Notes: generated by a model not told the origin, from the sequence alone. A DNA stretch of 64,000 bases from Micromonospora peucetia (GCF_900091625.1 NZ_FMIC01000002.1:4650001-4714000); one strand, 5' to 3'. Positions 1-9,343 are shown, counted from the stretch's first letter. Program-made: numbers and translations.

Positions 1-1
1 G

Positions 2-1051
2 ACCCCGCGCGCCGTGGTCACCTTCATCCAGGGCAGCGAGGGCGAGGCGTTGAAGCTGCCCGCCGACCGGCGTACCGGCCCGGACGGCACCGAACTGCCG
101 GCCAGCATGACCATCCCGGCGAAGTTCGTCGGTGAGCGGAGCCTGGTCGAGCGGTGCGTGGTCACCCTGGCCGGTGAGCGGGGCCTGCTGCTGGTCGGCG
201 AACCCGGCACCGCCAAGTCCATGCTGTCCGAGCTGCTGGCAGCCGCGGTCAGCGGCACCAGCGCGCTGACCGTGCAGGGCACCGCCGGCACCACCGAGGA
301 TGCCTTCCGGTACGGCTGGAACTACGCCCTGCTGCTCGCCCAGGGCCCGACCCCGCAGGCGCTGGTCGACTCGCCGGTGCTGACCGCGATGCGCACCGGC
401 CGGGTGGTCCGGATCGAGGAGGTCACCCGCTGCCTGCCCGAGGTGCAGGACGCGCTGGTGTCCATCCTGTCCGACCGGCGGATGAACGTGCCGGAGCTGA
501 GCGGCACCGAGGGTGGCCTGATCCGCGCGGTGCCCGGGTTCACCGTGATCGCCACCGCCAACCTGCGGGACCGGGGCGTTTCGGAGATGTCCTCGGCCCT
601 CAAGCGCCGGTTCAACTTCGAGACCATCCACCCGATCTCGGACGTGGACACCGAGACCGACCTGGTCCGTCGGCAGGCCACCGCCGCCGTGCAGCGTGCC
701 GGCGCGGCGTACACCGTGGACGACGCGGTGCTGGACGCCCTGGTCACCGTGTTCCGTGACCTGCGTTCCGGCCGGTCGGGCGAGGGTTGGGACGTGGAAC
801 GGCCCGGCACGGTCATGTCCACCGCCGAGGCGGTGCAGGTGGCGGCGTCGCTCGGCCTGGCCGCCGCGTACCTGCCCGGCGGGGACGCGCTCGACCTGGT
901 GCCCGGGCACCTGCTCGGCGTGGTCCGCAAGGACGATCAGAACGACCACGCGCGGCTGCTCGGCTACTGGGACGGCCCGGTCCGCCGCCGCGCCGAGGAC
1001 GGCTCGGCGATGTGGCGCCGGCTCTGGGACCTGCGGGAGAGCCTCCGGTGA
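2..1051 (+). CDS. MoxR-type AAA+ ATPase (YehL-like), 5' end outside window
   Basis: The reading frame is open to the left edge, so the true start is probably outside the window; a GTG at 14 and an ATG at 107 are in-frame alternatives. The visible 345+ residues form a MoxR-family AAA+ domain. There is a Walker A (GEPGTAKS), a Walker B variant (VVRIEEVTR), sensor 1 (VIATAN) and an arginine-finger region (SSALKRRFNFETI). MoxR ATPases act as chaperone-like remodelling enzymes, usually with a VWA-domain partner, and the next gene encodes one. The stop codon overlaps the GTG start of that gene (GTGA at 1048-1051), so the two are translationally coupled. The set resembles enterobacterial yehL-yehM-yehP-yehQ, whose cellular role is unknown. 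The family is certain; the substrate is not known. Confidence 0.88.
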   Translation, partial: TPRAVVTFIQGSEGEALKLPADRRTGPDGTELPASMTIPAKFVGERSLVERCVVTLAGERGLLLVGEPGTAKSMLSELLAAAVSGTSALTVQGTAGTTEDAFRYGWNYALLLAQGPTPQALVDSPVLTAMRTGRVVRIEEVTRCLPEVQDALVSILSDRRMNVPELSGTEGGLIRAVPGFTVIATANLRDRGVSEMSSALKRRFNFETIHPISDVDTETDLVRRQATAAVQRAGAAYTVDDAVLDALVTVFRDLRSGRSGEGWDVERPGTVMSTAEAVQVAASLGLAAAYLPGGDALDLVPGHLLGVVRKDDQNDHARLLGYWDGPVRRRAEDGSAMWRRLWDLRESLR

Positions 1052-4000
1052 CGACCATCGCCAGCACGTCGACCGGTACGGCCGGTCCGGTGGGCGCCGG
1101 CCCGTCGACGGCTGATTCGACGCCGGTCGACCCGCGAGCCGTGGTCGACACGCTCGCCGGTGCGGTCCGGCCGTACCTGATCGGGGTGCGGCACCACAGC
1201 CCGGCCCTGGCGGCGGTGGTCCCGGCGCTGCTCGACGCCGCCGCGGCCGAGGTGGTCTGTATCGAGCTGCCGGCCGACTTCCAGCGCTGGCTGCCGTACC
1301 TGTCCGACCCGGCCGCCCGGGCCCCGCTGGCCCTGGTCGGCAGCCACGGCGCGGACGGGCCGATGGGCTTCTATCCGTTCGCCGACTTCTCCCCCGAACT
1401 GGCCGCGATCCGCTGGGCCCGGCAGCGCGGCGTCGAGGTGGTCTGCTGCGACCTGCCGCTGGCCGACTCCGGCTGGACCACCGACCCAGCCGCCGACTCC
1501 GACCCGGCTGCTGGTTCCGGGCCGACTGCCGACTCCGAGCCGACCGCCGGTTGCGCCCCGGACGCCGGTGAGCCGGTGCCCGGCCTGCGCCGGTCCGGCT
1601 ACGCCGCAGCCCTGAGGGCCAGCGGCACCGGCCGGGACGGCGACGACCTGTGGGACCGGGTGGTCGAGGTACGCGCTCCGGGCAGCCCGCCCGAGGCGGT
1701 CCGTCGGGCCGCCCTCGGCGTCGGCTGGGCGATGCGTACCGACAGCGCCGGCGGTGACGGCATACCGGCCCGGGACCTGGCCCGCGAGCGGCACATGCGC
1801 CGGGTGCTGGCCGAGGCCGGCGCAGACGGCCGGCGGGTCGCCGCCGTCATCGGCGCCTTCCACGCCCCGGCCCTGCTCGCCGCCTCGTCGACCGTCGCCG
1901 GCCCCGCCCGGACGGTCAACGGGGCCGGCGACGCCACCCCGACGGGTCCGGTCCGGTCCGTGACGACCCACGGGCCGGCCACCAAGGGCGGCAGCACGGC
2001 GGTCACCTCGCTGGTGCCGTACGCGTTCGACCTGCTCGACTCCCGGTCCGGCTATCCGGCCGGGATCCGCGACCCGCGCTGGCAGCAGTCCGTCTTCACC
2101 GCTGCCGGCGACCCGGAACGGATCCGGGCCGCCGCCGCCCGGGCGGTCACCGACCTGTGCCGGGAACTCCGCTCGGCCGGGCACACCGCCGGCACCGGCG
2201 AGGCCGCCGAGACGGTACGGCTGGCCGGCGACCTGGCCCGGCTGCGGGACCTGCCCGCCCCCGGCCGGGGCGAGGTGCTGGAGGCGGTGACCACCGTGCT
2301 CGGCCAGGGTGAACTGCTCGGCCGTGGCCGTGCGCTGGCCAGGGCGCTGGAGACCGTGCTGGTGGGCGCCGAACGGGGCCGGATCGCCCCCGGCACGCCG
2401 CGGTCCGGCCTCGGTCCCGCGGTCGAGGCGGAACTCACCGCGCTGCGGCTGCCCAACCCGGACAGCCCGAAGTCCCGCGAGGTCCGGCTGGACCCACTGC
2501 GTACCGAGCTGGACGGGCGACGGGAGATCCTGCTGCAACGCCTGCAACTCTGCGGCGTCGGCTACGGCGAGTCGATCGCGGTCTCCGGCACCGGCGATGC
2601 TGCCGCCCTGACCGCCCGCTGGCAACTGGCCTGGACGCCGTCCGTGGCGGCCCGGCTGGACCTGGTCGGCGTACGCGGGGTGACTGCGGCGCTGGCCGCG
2701 GCCGGCACCCTGCGGGAGCGGTTCCGCCGGGAGGCCGCCGACGGTGGCCCCACCGCCGGGCAGCTGCTCACCGGGCTACGCGACGCTGCCCGTTGCGACC
2801 TGCCCGAGCTGGTCACCGACCGGCTCGAACTGGCCACCACGGTGCTGCCGGGCACCGGCACGCTGCCCGACCTGCTGGCCGCACTGGACCTGCTGGAGGC
2901 GCTGCGCCGGGAACACCTGCCCGGTACCACCGCCGATGGCCGGGCCCGTGCGGCCGAGCTGGCCGTCGTGCTGCTGGACGCGGCGGTCCGCGGGCTGCCC
3001 GGCCTGGCCGGCAGCGACGCCGCAGCCGACGCCGCCGCGCTGGTGGCCCTCGCGGTCCGGGCCGGCGAGGATCGGATCGGCCTGCGCCTGGACGAGGCGC
3101 TCGGCTACCTGGCCCGGGCCGGTTCGCCGCTGATCCAGGGCGCCGCTCTGGCCGCCCGGGTGCTGCTCGACCTGACTCCGACGGAGGTCCTGGGCACCCG
3201 GGTGGCCGGTTGGATCGACGCGGCGACCGGACCGGACACCCGGCGCCACCTGCACCGGCTGCTCGGAGGTCTGCTCACCGCGACGCACCCGCTGCTGCAG
3301 TCCGCCCCGGCCGCGCTGGACCCGCTGCTGGAGCGGATCGAGCGGCTCACCGACCCCGAGTTCCTGGACCGGCTGCCGGCGCTGCGTGGCGGGTTCGACG
3401 TGCTCACCCCGGCGGCCCGGGGTCGGCTGCTGGACACCGTTGCCGAGCGGCTGGGCGACCGGCTCGATCTGGCCCTGTCCGCCCCGCCCGAGCTGCTGGC
3501 CCGCTGGACCGCCGCCGACCTGGCCGGTCGGGCCGCCCTGATCGCCCGCGACATACCGATCCTCGGCACGCCGGACGGCTCCGCCGCGGGCGAGACCGGG
3601 CCGGACTCGCCGACCGGCTCCGCCGACGTCGAATCCGTGCCGGATACGCCGAGTGACCAGCTCACCCCCACCGACCGGTGGCGGCTGCTGCTCGGCCGCC
3701 AACCCGACCGGTTGCCGGCCGACGCCCGCCGCTACGCCCGCGCCTTGGACGAGCTGTACGGGGCGGGCCAGGGCGAGGGCGCCACCGACCTCGGCCAGGC
3801 GGCCGGCGGTGGCCAGGAAGTCTCCTTCCCGACCGCGCGCGAGTGGGCCGACGAACTCGAGGCGCTGTTCGGCACCGCGGTACGCGAGGAGGTCATCGCC
3901 CGGGCGGCCGAGAACGGCCGTACCGACGTGCTCACCGAACTCGACCCGGCCGCGGTACGCCCCTCGATGGAGCTGCTGACCTCGGTGTTGTCCCTGGCCG

Positions 4001-4770
4001 GTGGTCTGCCGGAGGGGCACCTGGCCAAGCTGCGGCCACTGGTCCGGCGGCTGGTCGAGGAACTGACAAAGCAGTTGGCCACCCAGGTGCGTCCGGCGCT
4101 GACCGGGCTGACCAACCCGCGTCCGACCCACCGTCCCGGCGGCCGGATCAACCTCGCCCGTACGCTGCGGGCGAACCTGCAGCACACCCGGCGGCTCGGC
4201 GACGGCCGGACGGTGGTGGTGCCGGAACGTCCGGTCTTCAACACCCGGACCCGCAAGGAGGCCGACTGGCGGCTGGTGCTGGTGGTCGACGTGTCCGGCT
4301 CGATGGAGGCGTCGGTGGTGTGGTCGGCGTTGACGGCCGCCGTGCTGGGCGGGGTACCGACCCTGTCGACCCACTTCCTCGCCTTCTCCACCGAGGTGGT
4401 CGACCTGACCGACCGGGTCGACGATCCGTTGTCGCTGCTGCTGGAGGTGCGTGTCGGCGGCGGTACGCACATCGCCGCCGGGCTGGCCCACGCCCGCTCG
4501 CTGGTGACCGTGCCGAGCCGCACCATCGTGGCGGTGGTCAGCGACTTCGAGGAGGGCTATCCGCTGGCCGGGCTGCTCGGCGAGGTCCGCACGCTGGCCA
4601 GCTCCGGTGTGCACCTGCTCGGCTGCGCCGCGCTGAACGACAGGGGAGCGCCCTGCTATTCGGTACCGGTCGCCGAGCAGCTCGTCGCGGCCGGGATGCC
4701 GGTCGCCGCTCTCAGCCCGCTCGAACTCGCCCGCTGGGTGGGCGACCGCATCCGCGGAGGATCACGTTGA
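1048..4770 (+). CDS. DUF5682 protein fused to a C-terminal VWA domain (YehM-YehP-like fusion)
   Basis: This protein is 1240 residues from the GTG overlapping the previous stop. The N-terminal DUF5682 part begins near residue 46 with GVRHHSP and continues with an IELPADF segment and GAFHAPAL. Low-complexity Ser/Asp/Pro/Ala linkers interrupt it near residues 145-175 and 850-880. The C-terminal ~200 residues are a von Willebrand A domain with an intact MIDAS: DVSGS at 1081-1085, the Thr of GGGTH near 1140 and the Asp of SDFEEG near 1166. In Escherichia coli the equivalent parts are separate proteins (YehM, YehP). The fusion puts the presumed metal-dependent adaptor on the same chain as the DUF5682 moiety. 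VWA partners typically couple MoxR ATPases to their targets. No enzyme activity can be assigned with confidence. Confidence 0.85.
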   Translation: MTTIASTSTGTAGPVGAGPSTADSTPVDPRAVVDTLAGAVRPYLIGVRHHSPALAAVVPALLDAAAAEVVCIELPADFQRWLPYLSDPAARAPLALVGSHGADGPMGFYPFADFSPELAAIRWARQRGVEVVCCDLPLADSGWTTDPAADSDPAAGSGPTADSEPTAGCAPDAGEPVPGLRRSGYAAALRASGTGRDGDDLWDRVVEVRAPGSPPEAVRRAALGVGWAMRTDSAGGDGIPARDLARERHMRRVLAEAGADGRRVAAVIGAFHAPALLAASSTVAGPARTVNGAGDATPTGPVRSVTTHGPATKGGSTAVTSLVPYAFDLLDSRSGYPAGIRDPRWQQSVFTAAGDPERIRAAAARAVTDLCRELRSAGHTAGTGEAAETVRLAGDLARLRDLPAPGRGEVLEAVTTVLGQGELLGRGRALARALETVLVGAERGRIAPGTPRSGLGPAVEAELTALRLPNPDSPKSREVRLDPLRTELDGRREILLQRLQLCGVGYGESIAVSGTGDAAALTARWQLAWTPSVAARLDLVGVRGVTAALAAAGTLRERFRREAADGGPTAGQLLTGLRDAARCDLPELVTDRLELATTVLPGTGTLPDLLAALDLLEALRREHLPGTTADGRARAAELAVVLLDAAVRGLPGLAGSDAAADAAALVALAVRAGEDRIGLRLDEALGYLARAGSPLIQGAALAARVLLDLTPTEVLGTRVAGWIDAATGPDTRRHLHRLLGGLLTATHPLLQSAPAALDPLLERIERLTDPEFLDRLPALRGGFDVLTPAARGRLLDTVAERLGDRLDLALSAPPELLARWTAADLAGRAALIARDIPILGTPDGSAAGETGPDSPTGSADVESVPDTPSDQLTPTDRWRLLLGRQPDRLPADARRYARALDELYGAGQGEGATDLGQAAGGGQEVSFPTAREWADELEALFGTAVREEVIARAAENGRTDVLTELDPAAVRPSMELLTSVLSLAGGLPEGHLAKLRPLVRRLVEELTKQLATQVRPALTGLTNPRPTHRPGGRINLARTLRANLQHTRRLGDGRTVVVPERPVFNTRTRKEADWRLVLVVDVSGSMEASVVWSALTAAVLGGVPTLSTHFLAFSTEVVDLTDRVDDPLSLLLEVRVGGGTHIAAGLAHARSLVTVPSRTIVAVVSDFEEGYPLAGLLGEVRTLASSGVHLLGCAALNDRGAPCYSVPVAEQLVAAGMPVAALSPLELARWVGDRIRGGSR

Positions 4771-6692
4771 CGGACAGCACACCCACCGCCGTGCAGACCG
4801 ACCGGTTGCCGCCGGTGCTGCCGGGGGTCGCCACCGCGGCGGTGGCGGCCCTGCCACCTCGGCTGCACAAGCGACTGGACGCCACCGTCGAACGGCTGGC
4901 CGGTGTACCCGTCGGTCGGGTCGACGGCGGCGTGTCGGTCGACTGCGGTGCCGAGGCCCTGGTCACCCTGAGCCCTGGACCGACCGGCGCGGTCACCGAA
5001 CCGGACCAGGCGCGGTGCAGCTGCCTGCTGGCGCCCCGCTGCCTGCACCGGACCGCGGTCCTGGTTGCCTGCCCGGTCGCCGATCCGGCCACCCACCCCG
5101 ATCCGGCGTCCACCGCCGCTTCGGCCACTACGGACCAAACCGGCGCGACCACCAGCCGGACCGGGGGAACCGGAAAGTCGGCTGGCGCGGACGCCGGTCG
5201 TGCCGGCCGGGGCACGGCACCGACGAAGGCGCAGCGGGCCGCCGCCGGCGCGCTGTGGCGGGCAGCCGCCGCGGTGCTCGCGGCCGGTGCGCCGGCCGCC
5301 GGCGCGGTTCCCCAGGCCGAACTGCTGCGGGCCGCCCACAGCGCCCGGCTGGCCGGTCTGCCGCGGGCCGAGAGCGCCGCGCTGCGCGCGGTGCGTGGCC
5401 TGCGCGCGCACCGGGGACGACAGGCCGGCCACCGGTTGGCCGAGCTGGTCGAGGTGCTGCACGACCTGCTGTACGTGGCCGGCCGGCTGGCCGCCGGCGA
5501 TCCCGATCCGGCGCTGGTCGGCATCCTTCGCCGGGCCTACCAGCCGGACGGCACGCTGGAGGTCCACGGCGTCTGCCGGGAACCGGTGATCAGCGCGACC
5601 GGGTACGCCGGGGTGGTAACCCACCTGGTCGCCGCCGACGGGCGCCGGCTCTCCTTCAGTGACGTGAAGCCGGGCGGCCCGGACCGGGCACGGGACTGCG
5701 CCCGGGCGGTCACCGAGATGGGCGCGGTCGCGGTCAACCACGCGGTGCTGGCCCGCGGCGGCCTGCGGATCAGCGGCACCACCGTCTCCCCGGACGGCCG
5801 GCTCGGTGCCGGCAAGGGGGTCCGGGCCACCATGCTCGCCGGGATCGACTGGTCCAGCGGACCGCTGGCGGACCTGTTCGCCCGCCCGCTCGCCGAGGTG
5901 GTGACCGCCCAACTCGCCGCCGACGACCCGGAGGACCCGGTCCGGGCCGGGACCGCGCTGGTCGGTTGTGACCTGATGGTGGTGGGTGCCGTCGGTGACC
6001 AGGTGCTGGCCCGCGAGTTGGCCCCCGGCACCGACGCCGGGCCGGACCGGGCGCCGGTACCGGACGGGCCGGTGATCCGGCTGGTGCCGGTCAACTCCCA
6101 TCCGATGCTGGCCCACCTGGCCAACCTGCGGCGGCTCGCCTCCCGGCCGGGCCTGCGGATCCGGGTGGTCGGCCGGCTCGATCCGGACCGCGCCAGCACG
6201 CTGCACCCGCTCGCGGTCGGCCCGGTGCCCGGCGCCGTCACGACGCTGCGGCTGCCGGCAGACTGGCACGGCCGGGCGGACCTCGGCTACGACGAGATCC
6301 AGGGCGGCCACCTACCACCGCGCGACCAGGCCACGATGACCGAACCGGTTCTCGCCGTCGGCGCCGACGCGGTTGCGGAGTCCCCGTTGTGGCGGGTTCG
6401 CCGGCTGGTGGAGCTGGCCGTCTCCGGCGGTCGCCGCGCCGTCGCCGAGGCGGCCCGCGGCGAGGGCACCGGGCTGGCCGGTCCGCTGCGCCGCGCCGGC
6501 TTCACGACCGCCGCCGCGGTGGCCACCACGCTCGCCGACGAGTCCGGCCGGCGCGGCCGGGACGTGTTCGGTCGGCTCACCGATCCCGATCCGGACCGGT
6601 ACGCCTGGGCCTGGCTGGCCGTGACCGCCCACCTCGCCGCCACCGAGCGGGAGCTGATCCGGTTCTCCTGGACGGCCCCACCGGTCGGCTGA
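4767..6692 (+). CDS. SWIM zinc-finger protein (YehQ-like)
   Basis: I place the start at TTG 4767. It overlaps the previous stop (TTGA) and follows a GGAGG at 4756-4760 with six bases between. This gives 641 residues. A SWIM zinc finger lies near the N-terminus with ligands Cys84-x-Cys86-x5-Cys92-x-His94. An Ala/Thr/Gly-rich linker follows, then a long alpha/beta region with no catalytic motif I recognise. SWIM domains bind nucleic acid or protein. Here the protein is the third member of a MoxR, DUF5682-VWA, SWIM operon. The gene ends 82 bp before a strong hairpin terminator, so this is the last gene of the transcript. Confidence 0.85.
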   Translation: MTDSTPTAVQTDRLPPVLPGVATAAVAALPPRLHKRLDATVERLAGVPVGRVDGGVSVDCGAEALVTLSPGPTGAVTEPDQARCSCLLAPRCLHRTAVLVACPVADPATHPDPASTAASATTDQTGATTSRTGGTGKSAGADAGRAGRGTAPTKAQRAAAGALWRAAAAVLAAGAPAAGAVPQAELLRAAHSARLAGLPRAESAALRAVRGLRAHRGRQAGHRLAELVEVLHDLLYVAGRLAAGDPDPALVGILRRAYQPDGTLEVHGVCREPVISATGYAGVVTHLVAADGRRLSFSDVKPGGPDRARDCARAVTEMGAVAVNHAVLARGGLRISGTTVSPDGRLGAGKGVRATMLAGIDWSSGPLADLFARPLAEVVTAQLAADDPEDPVRAGTALVGCDLMVVGAVGDQVLARELAPGTDAGPDRAPVPDGPVIRLVPVNSHPMLAHLANLRRLASRPGLRIRVVGRLDPDRASTLHPLAVGPVPGAVTTLRLPADWHGRADLGYDEIQGGHLPPRDQATMTEPVLAVGADAVAESPLWRVRRLVELAVSGGRRAVAEAARGEGTGLAGPLRRAGFTTAAAVATTLADESGRRGRDVFGRLTDPDPDRYAWAWLAVTAHLAATERELIRFSWTAPPVG

Positions 6693-8149
6693 CCTGCCGG
6701 AGTCCGGGGCGTCGAGCTCCGGGCCGCATGGATGGCAGGCCAGGTGATCGAGAACGTGACGCGGACCGCCTGCGCGACGGCGCCCGCCCGTGGTTCGGGC
6801 GGGCGCCGTCGCGCACTTTGGCGGCAGCCTCGGGGGTTGTGCGGATCGCCCTCCGGTCCGAAAAGATGCTCCTCAACCTCGTGGCGATGCGTCCGCCTCG
6901 GTCGGCACGTCTTACTGCCCCCGGTCAGCACGACCCGGCCGGTGCTCCCGTCCACCTCGACCGTCGCGCCGTCGGGCAGCGCCGTCATCGCGTCCGGGAC
7001 CGCCAACACAGCGGGCAGGCCCAGTTCGCGTGCCACGATCGCGGCGTGCGAGAGCAGGCCGCCGGTCTCGGTGACCACTGCGGCCACCACACCGAACAGC
7101 GGGGTCCACGCTGGGTCCGTGGTCCGGCACACGAGCACGTCGCCGGGCCGTACCTCGGCGAAGTCGTCCGGGCCACGCACCACGCGCGCCGGTCCCGCGG
7201 CGAGTCCGGGGCTTCCGGGCGTACCGGTCAACGAGTTGTTGTCCGAAGCACGGCCGGACGGTGCGGCCCGCGCGGTCGGAAGGGCGGCCGTGACCGGGCG
7301 GGCCTGCAGGATCCAGACCCGACCGTCGGCGATAGCCCACTCGACGTCCTGTGGTCTGCCAAGCAGGTCCTCGATCTCGCGGCCCAGTCGCGCGAGGTGG
7401 AGTACGACGTCGTCGGCAAGGCAGAGACGCTCCCGGTCGGCGGTCGGCACCTCGCGCATGACAACCTGCGTGCCCACCCGGTCCATCCGGGTGTCCTTGG
7501 CGCCGATCGCCCGGCGGGCAACAGTGTTGTCGGACACCACCCAGGAATCCGGGGTGACCTGGCCGCCCACCACCCGCTCGCCGAGCCCCCACGACGCCTC
7601 GATCCGGATGGTCCTCCCGGTGAACAGCACACCCGCGACGTCGGCCTCCACCAGACGCTGCACCAGCACGGCGGTCGCAGGCGGGTCGGCGTGCACGTCT
7701 CCCGCCTGCCGTCGCCGGTACGCGACGGCGCGCTCAGACCACAGTGAGGCCCAGCACCCGCGTACCGCATCGGCCACCTGGTCGGGCCCGCGGACGCCCA
7801 GGAAGGTGTCATGCTGCCCCGCCGCCGCAACGTCAGCGTCGTCCTCATTGGTCGCCGAGGAACGTACGGCGACGTACCCGCCTGACGGGCCGGTGATCCG
7901 GGTGAGCGCACGGGAGATCTCGTCAACCAACGCGGGGGAGAGGGTTGCCCGCTCGACCAGCAGGCGCGCGGCGTCGGCCCCGTGACGGATGGCGCCGGTG
8001 AGGTCGAGGCCGGCCACCGCCTCCTGGTAGGCGCGGGTCGGCACCACGAACCCGGGCGGTACCGGCAGTCCGGACAGGAGGAGTCGGGCGAGCGGGGCGG
8101 CCTTGCCACCTGAGGTCGCGCGATCGGCGACAGCCAGGTCTGTCAGCAC
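6287..8149 (-). CDS. PEP/pyruvate-binding phosphotransferase-like protein (PEP synthase/Rph relative), 3' end apparently frameshifted
   Basis: Residues 1 to about 295 are a pyruvate phosphate dikinase-type ATP-grasp domain (GGKAAPLARL, VRSSATNEDD, QDVEWAIADGRVWILQARP). Residues ~320-411 form the swivelling phosphohistidine domain with GGLLSHAAIVARE, catalytic His near 368. The TIM-barrel PEP domain of full PEP synthases is missing. The protein is also far shorter than rifampin phosphotransferase, so this is a two-domain member of unknown substrate. The conserved sequence stops at LTGG (about 6920). The remaining ~200 residues are low-quality sequence that runs through the terminator and antisense into the SWIM gene. 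One extra base in the C5 run at 6918-6922 would give a TAA at 6912-6914. The GTG start at 8149 has GGAGAAG just upstream. Confidence 0.7.
   Translation of the reverse strand: MLTDLAVADRATSGGKAAPLARLLLSGLPVPPGFVVPTRAYQEAVAGLDLTGAIRHGADAARLLVERATLSPALVDEISRALTRITGPSGGYVAVRSSATNEDDADVAAAGQHDTFLGVRGPDQVADAVRGCWASLWSERAVAYRRRQAGDVHADPPATAVLVQRLVEADVAGVLFTGRTIRIEASWGLGERVVGGQVTPDSWVVSDNTVARRAIGAKDTRMDRVGTQVVMREVPTADRERLCLADDVVLHLARLGREIEDLLGRPQDVEWAIADGRVWILQARPVTAALPTARAAPSGRASDNNSLTGTPGSPGLAAGPARVVRGPDDFAEVRPGDVLVCRTTDPAWTPLFGVVAAVVTETGGLLSHAAIVARELGLPAVLAVPDAMTALPDGATVEVDGSTGRVVLTGGSKTCRPRRTHRHEVEEHLFGPEGDPHNPRGCRQSARRRPPEPRAGAVAQAVRVTFSITWPAIHAARSSTPRTPAGQPTGGAVQENRISSRSVAARWAVTASQAQAYRSGSGSVSRPNTSRPRRPDSSASVVATAAAVVKPARRSGPASPVPSPRAASATARRPPETASSTSRRTRHNGDSATASAPTARTGSVIVAWSRGGRWPPWISS
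6774..6812. terminator. Perfect 16-bp-stem hairpin, likely bidirectional terminator
   Basis: The arms at 6774-6789 and 6797-6812 are perfect reverse complements and very GC-rich, with a 7-base loop (GTGGTTC). The hairpin sits between the convergent SWIM gene and PEP-utilising gene. There is no clear T-tract, as is usual for high-GC actinobacterial terminators. Confidence 0.75.
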
Positions 8150-8307
8150 CGCTTCTCCAGCACCGGCTTCTCCCTACCCGCTGACTGCCGTCGCCCACGT
8201 GCTGCCGGGCATCCCTCCGACACGCTACTGGCTGCGGTTGCGCTACGGCCGGCTTGGTCATCTCTTCCCGCATCTGCCCGGCGTTGACGTCCGGAGCGTG
8301 AGCCTGG

Positions 8308-8982
8308 ATGCTCAGGCCCATGTCGCACGCCTCATCGGCGCAATGGTGTTCGCCGCCGGGCCTGCTGGTCCTGCACGCCGTACGGGTGACCGGCTTAGCC
8401 GACGACGTCGCGGTCGCCCATCGCACCGGCGTCGACCAACACCAGGTCTCCGAGCTGCTCCAGGACAACGAGGCCTACGGGTGGGTGACACACGTCGGGT
8501 TCGCAGGCACCAGCGGATGGACGCTGACCGAGCGGGGCCGGGCCGAGGACGCCAGAAGGCTCGCCGAGGAACTGGACAAATCCGGGGCCCGGGCCACTGT
8601 TGAGGAGGCGCACCGGGGATTCCGGCCCCTGAACGCGCGGCTGGTGCGCGCGTGCACCGACTGGCAGTTGCGTCCCGACGCGGATGACCGGCTCGCGGTC
8701 AACGATCACAGTGACCCGGAGTGGGACGCCCGCGTGCTGGACGAACTCTCCGCGCTCGCCGGCGACCTGAGACAGTTGGTGGGCGGCCTCGCCAACGCCC
8801 TGGCACGGTTCGGCGGCTACGACGAGCGGTTTTCCGCAGCCCTGGCACGCGCCCGCGAGGGGCAGCAGCAGTGGGTGGCCGGCGTCGGCGTGGCTTCCTG
8901 CCACGCCGTCTGGATGGAGCTTCACGAGGACCTGCTCTCGACCCTGGGGATCGCGCGTGGCGCGGAGCCCGGATCCCAATAG
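8308..8982 (+). CDS. Winged-helix type regulator-like protein, divergent from the PEP-utilising gene
   Basis: This 224-residue protein has an N-terminal segment like a winged helix (LLVLHAVRVTGLADDVAV to GWVTHVGFAGTSGWTLTERG). The TLTERGRAE stretch is the wing pattern seen in MarR/PadR-like regulators. A helical C-terminal half follows (RPLNARLVRACTDWQLRP, DPEWDARVLDEL). The start is uncertain: ATG 8308 has GGAGCG about ten bases upstream, and ATG 8323 is also possible. It is transcribed divergently from the PEP/pyruvate-binding gene across 158 bp. By analogy with similar gene pairs, it may control that gene or act with it. The assignment as a DNA-binding regulator is an inference from pattern, not a firm family match. 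Confidence 0.6.
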   Translation: MLRPMSHASSAQWCSPPGLLVLHAVRVTGLADDVAVAHRTGVDQHQVSELLQDNEAYGWVTHVGFAGTSGWTLTERGRAEDARRLAEELDKSGARATVEEAHRGFRPLNARLVRACTDWQLRPDADDRLAVNDHSDPEWDARVLDELSALAGDLRQLVGGLANALARFGGYDERFSAALARAREGQQQWVAGVGVASCHAVWMELHEDLLSTLGIARGAEPGSQ

Positions 8983-8991
8983 GTTGCTCTC

Positions 8992-9300
8992 ATACCAACC
9001 CGACATCTCTACGTGGCACGACACGGTGCGGCGGACGCGTTCGGTGAGCTCACCGACGTCGGGCGCCGGCAGGCGAGCCTGCTAACGGCTCGCCGGCGTG
9101 CCGGTCGACGCCGTGTGGCACTCGCCGCTGCCACGCGCCGCGGCGAGCGCGCGAGCTCGCCCGGCACCTGCCGAACGTGCCCTTGGCCGAGGCCGCCGAG
9201 CTCGTGGATCACGTGCCCTACGTTCCCGGTGCGGCTGGTATGCCCCGGTCCTGGGCCGGTTTCTTCGACGGGTACGACGGCAAGGGGCGCGTGCGCCCGG
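8992..9300 (+). pseudogene. Decayed histidine phosphatase (phosphoglycerate mutase-like) gene
   Basis: Three frames must be joined to read a histidine-phosphatase N-terminal half. The first carries PTRHLYVARHGAADAFGELT (8995 to about 9090) with the RHG catalytic motif. The second carries PVDAVWHSPLPRAAASAR (from 9101). The third carries PLAEAAELVDHVPYVPGAAG and SWAGFFDGYD (9180-9290). The codon where a start is expected (8992-8994) is ATA instead of ATG. The gene therefore has a lost start, two frameshifts and no C-terminal half; intact relatives are roughly 200 residues. It begins 10 bp after the preceding gene, so it was probably its downstream operon partner. The rest of the gap to 9407 holds only a terminator. 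Confidence 0.7.
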
Positions 9301-9343
9301 TGGCGGCGGATGCCTGGTTGTGTGTGGGTCGGCAATGGAAGGT

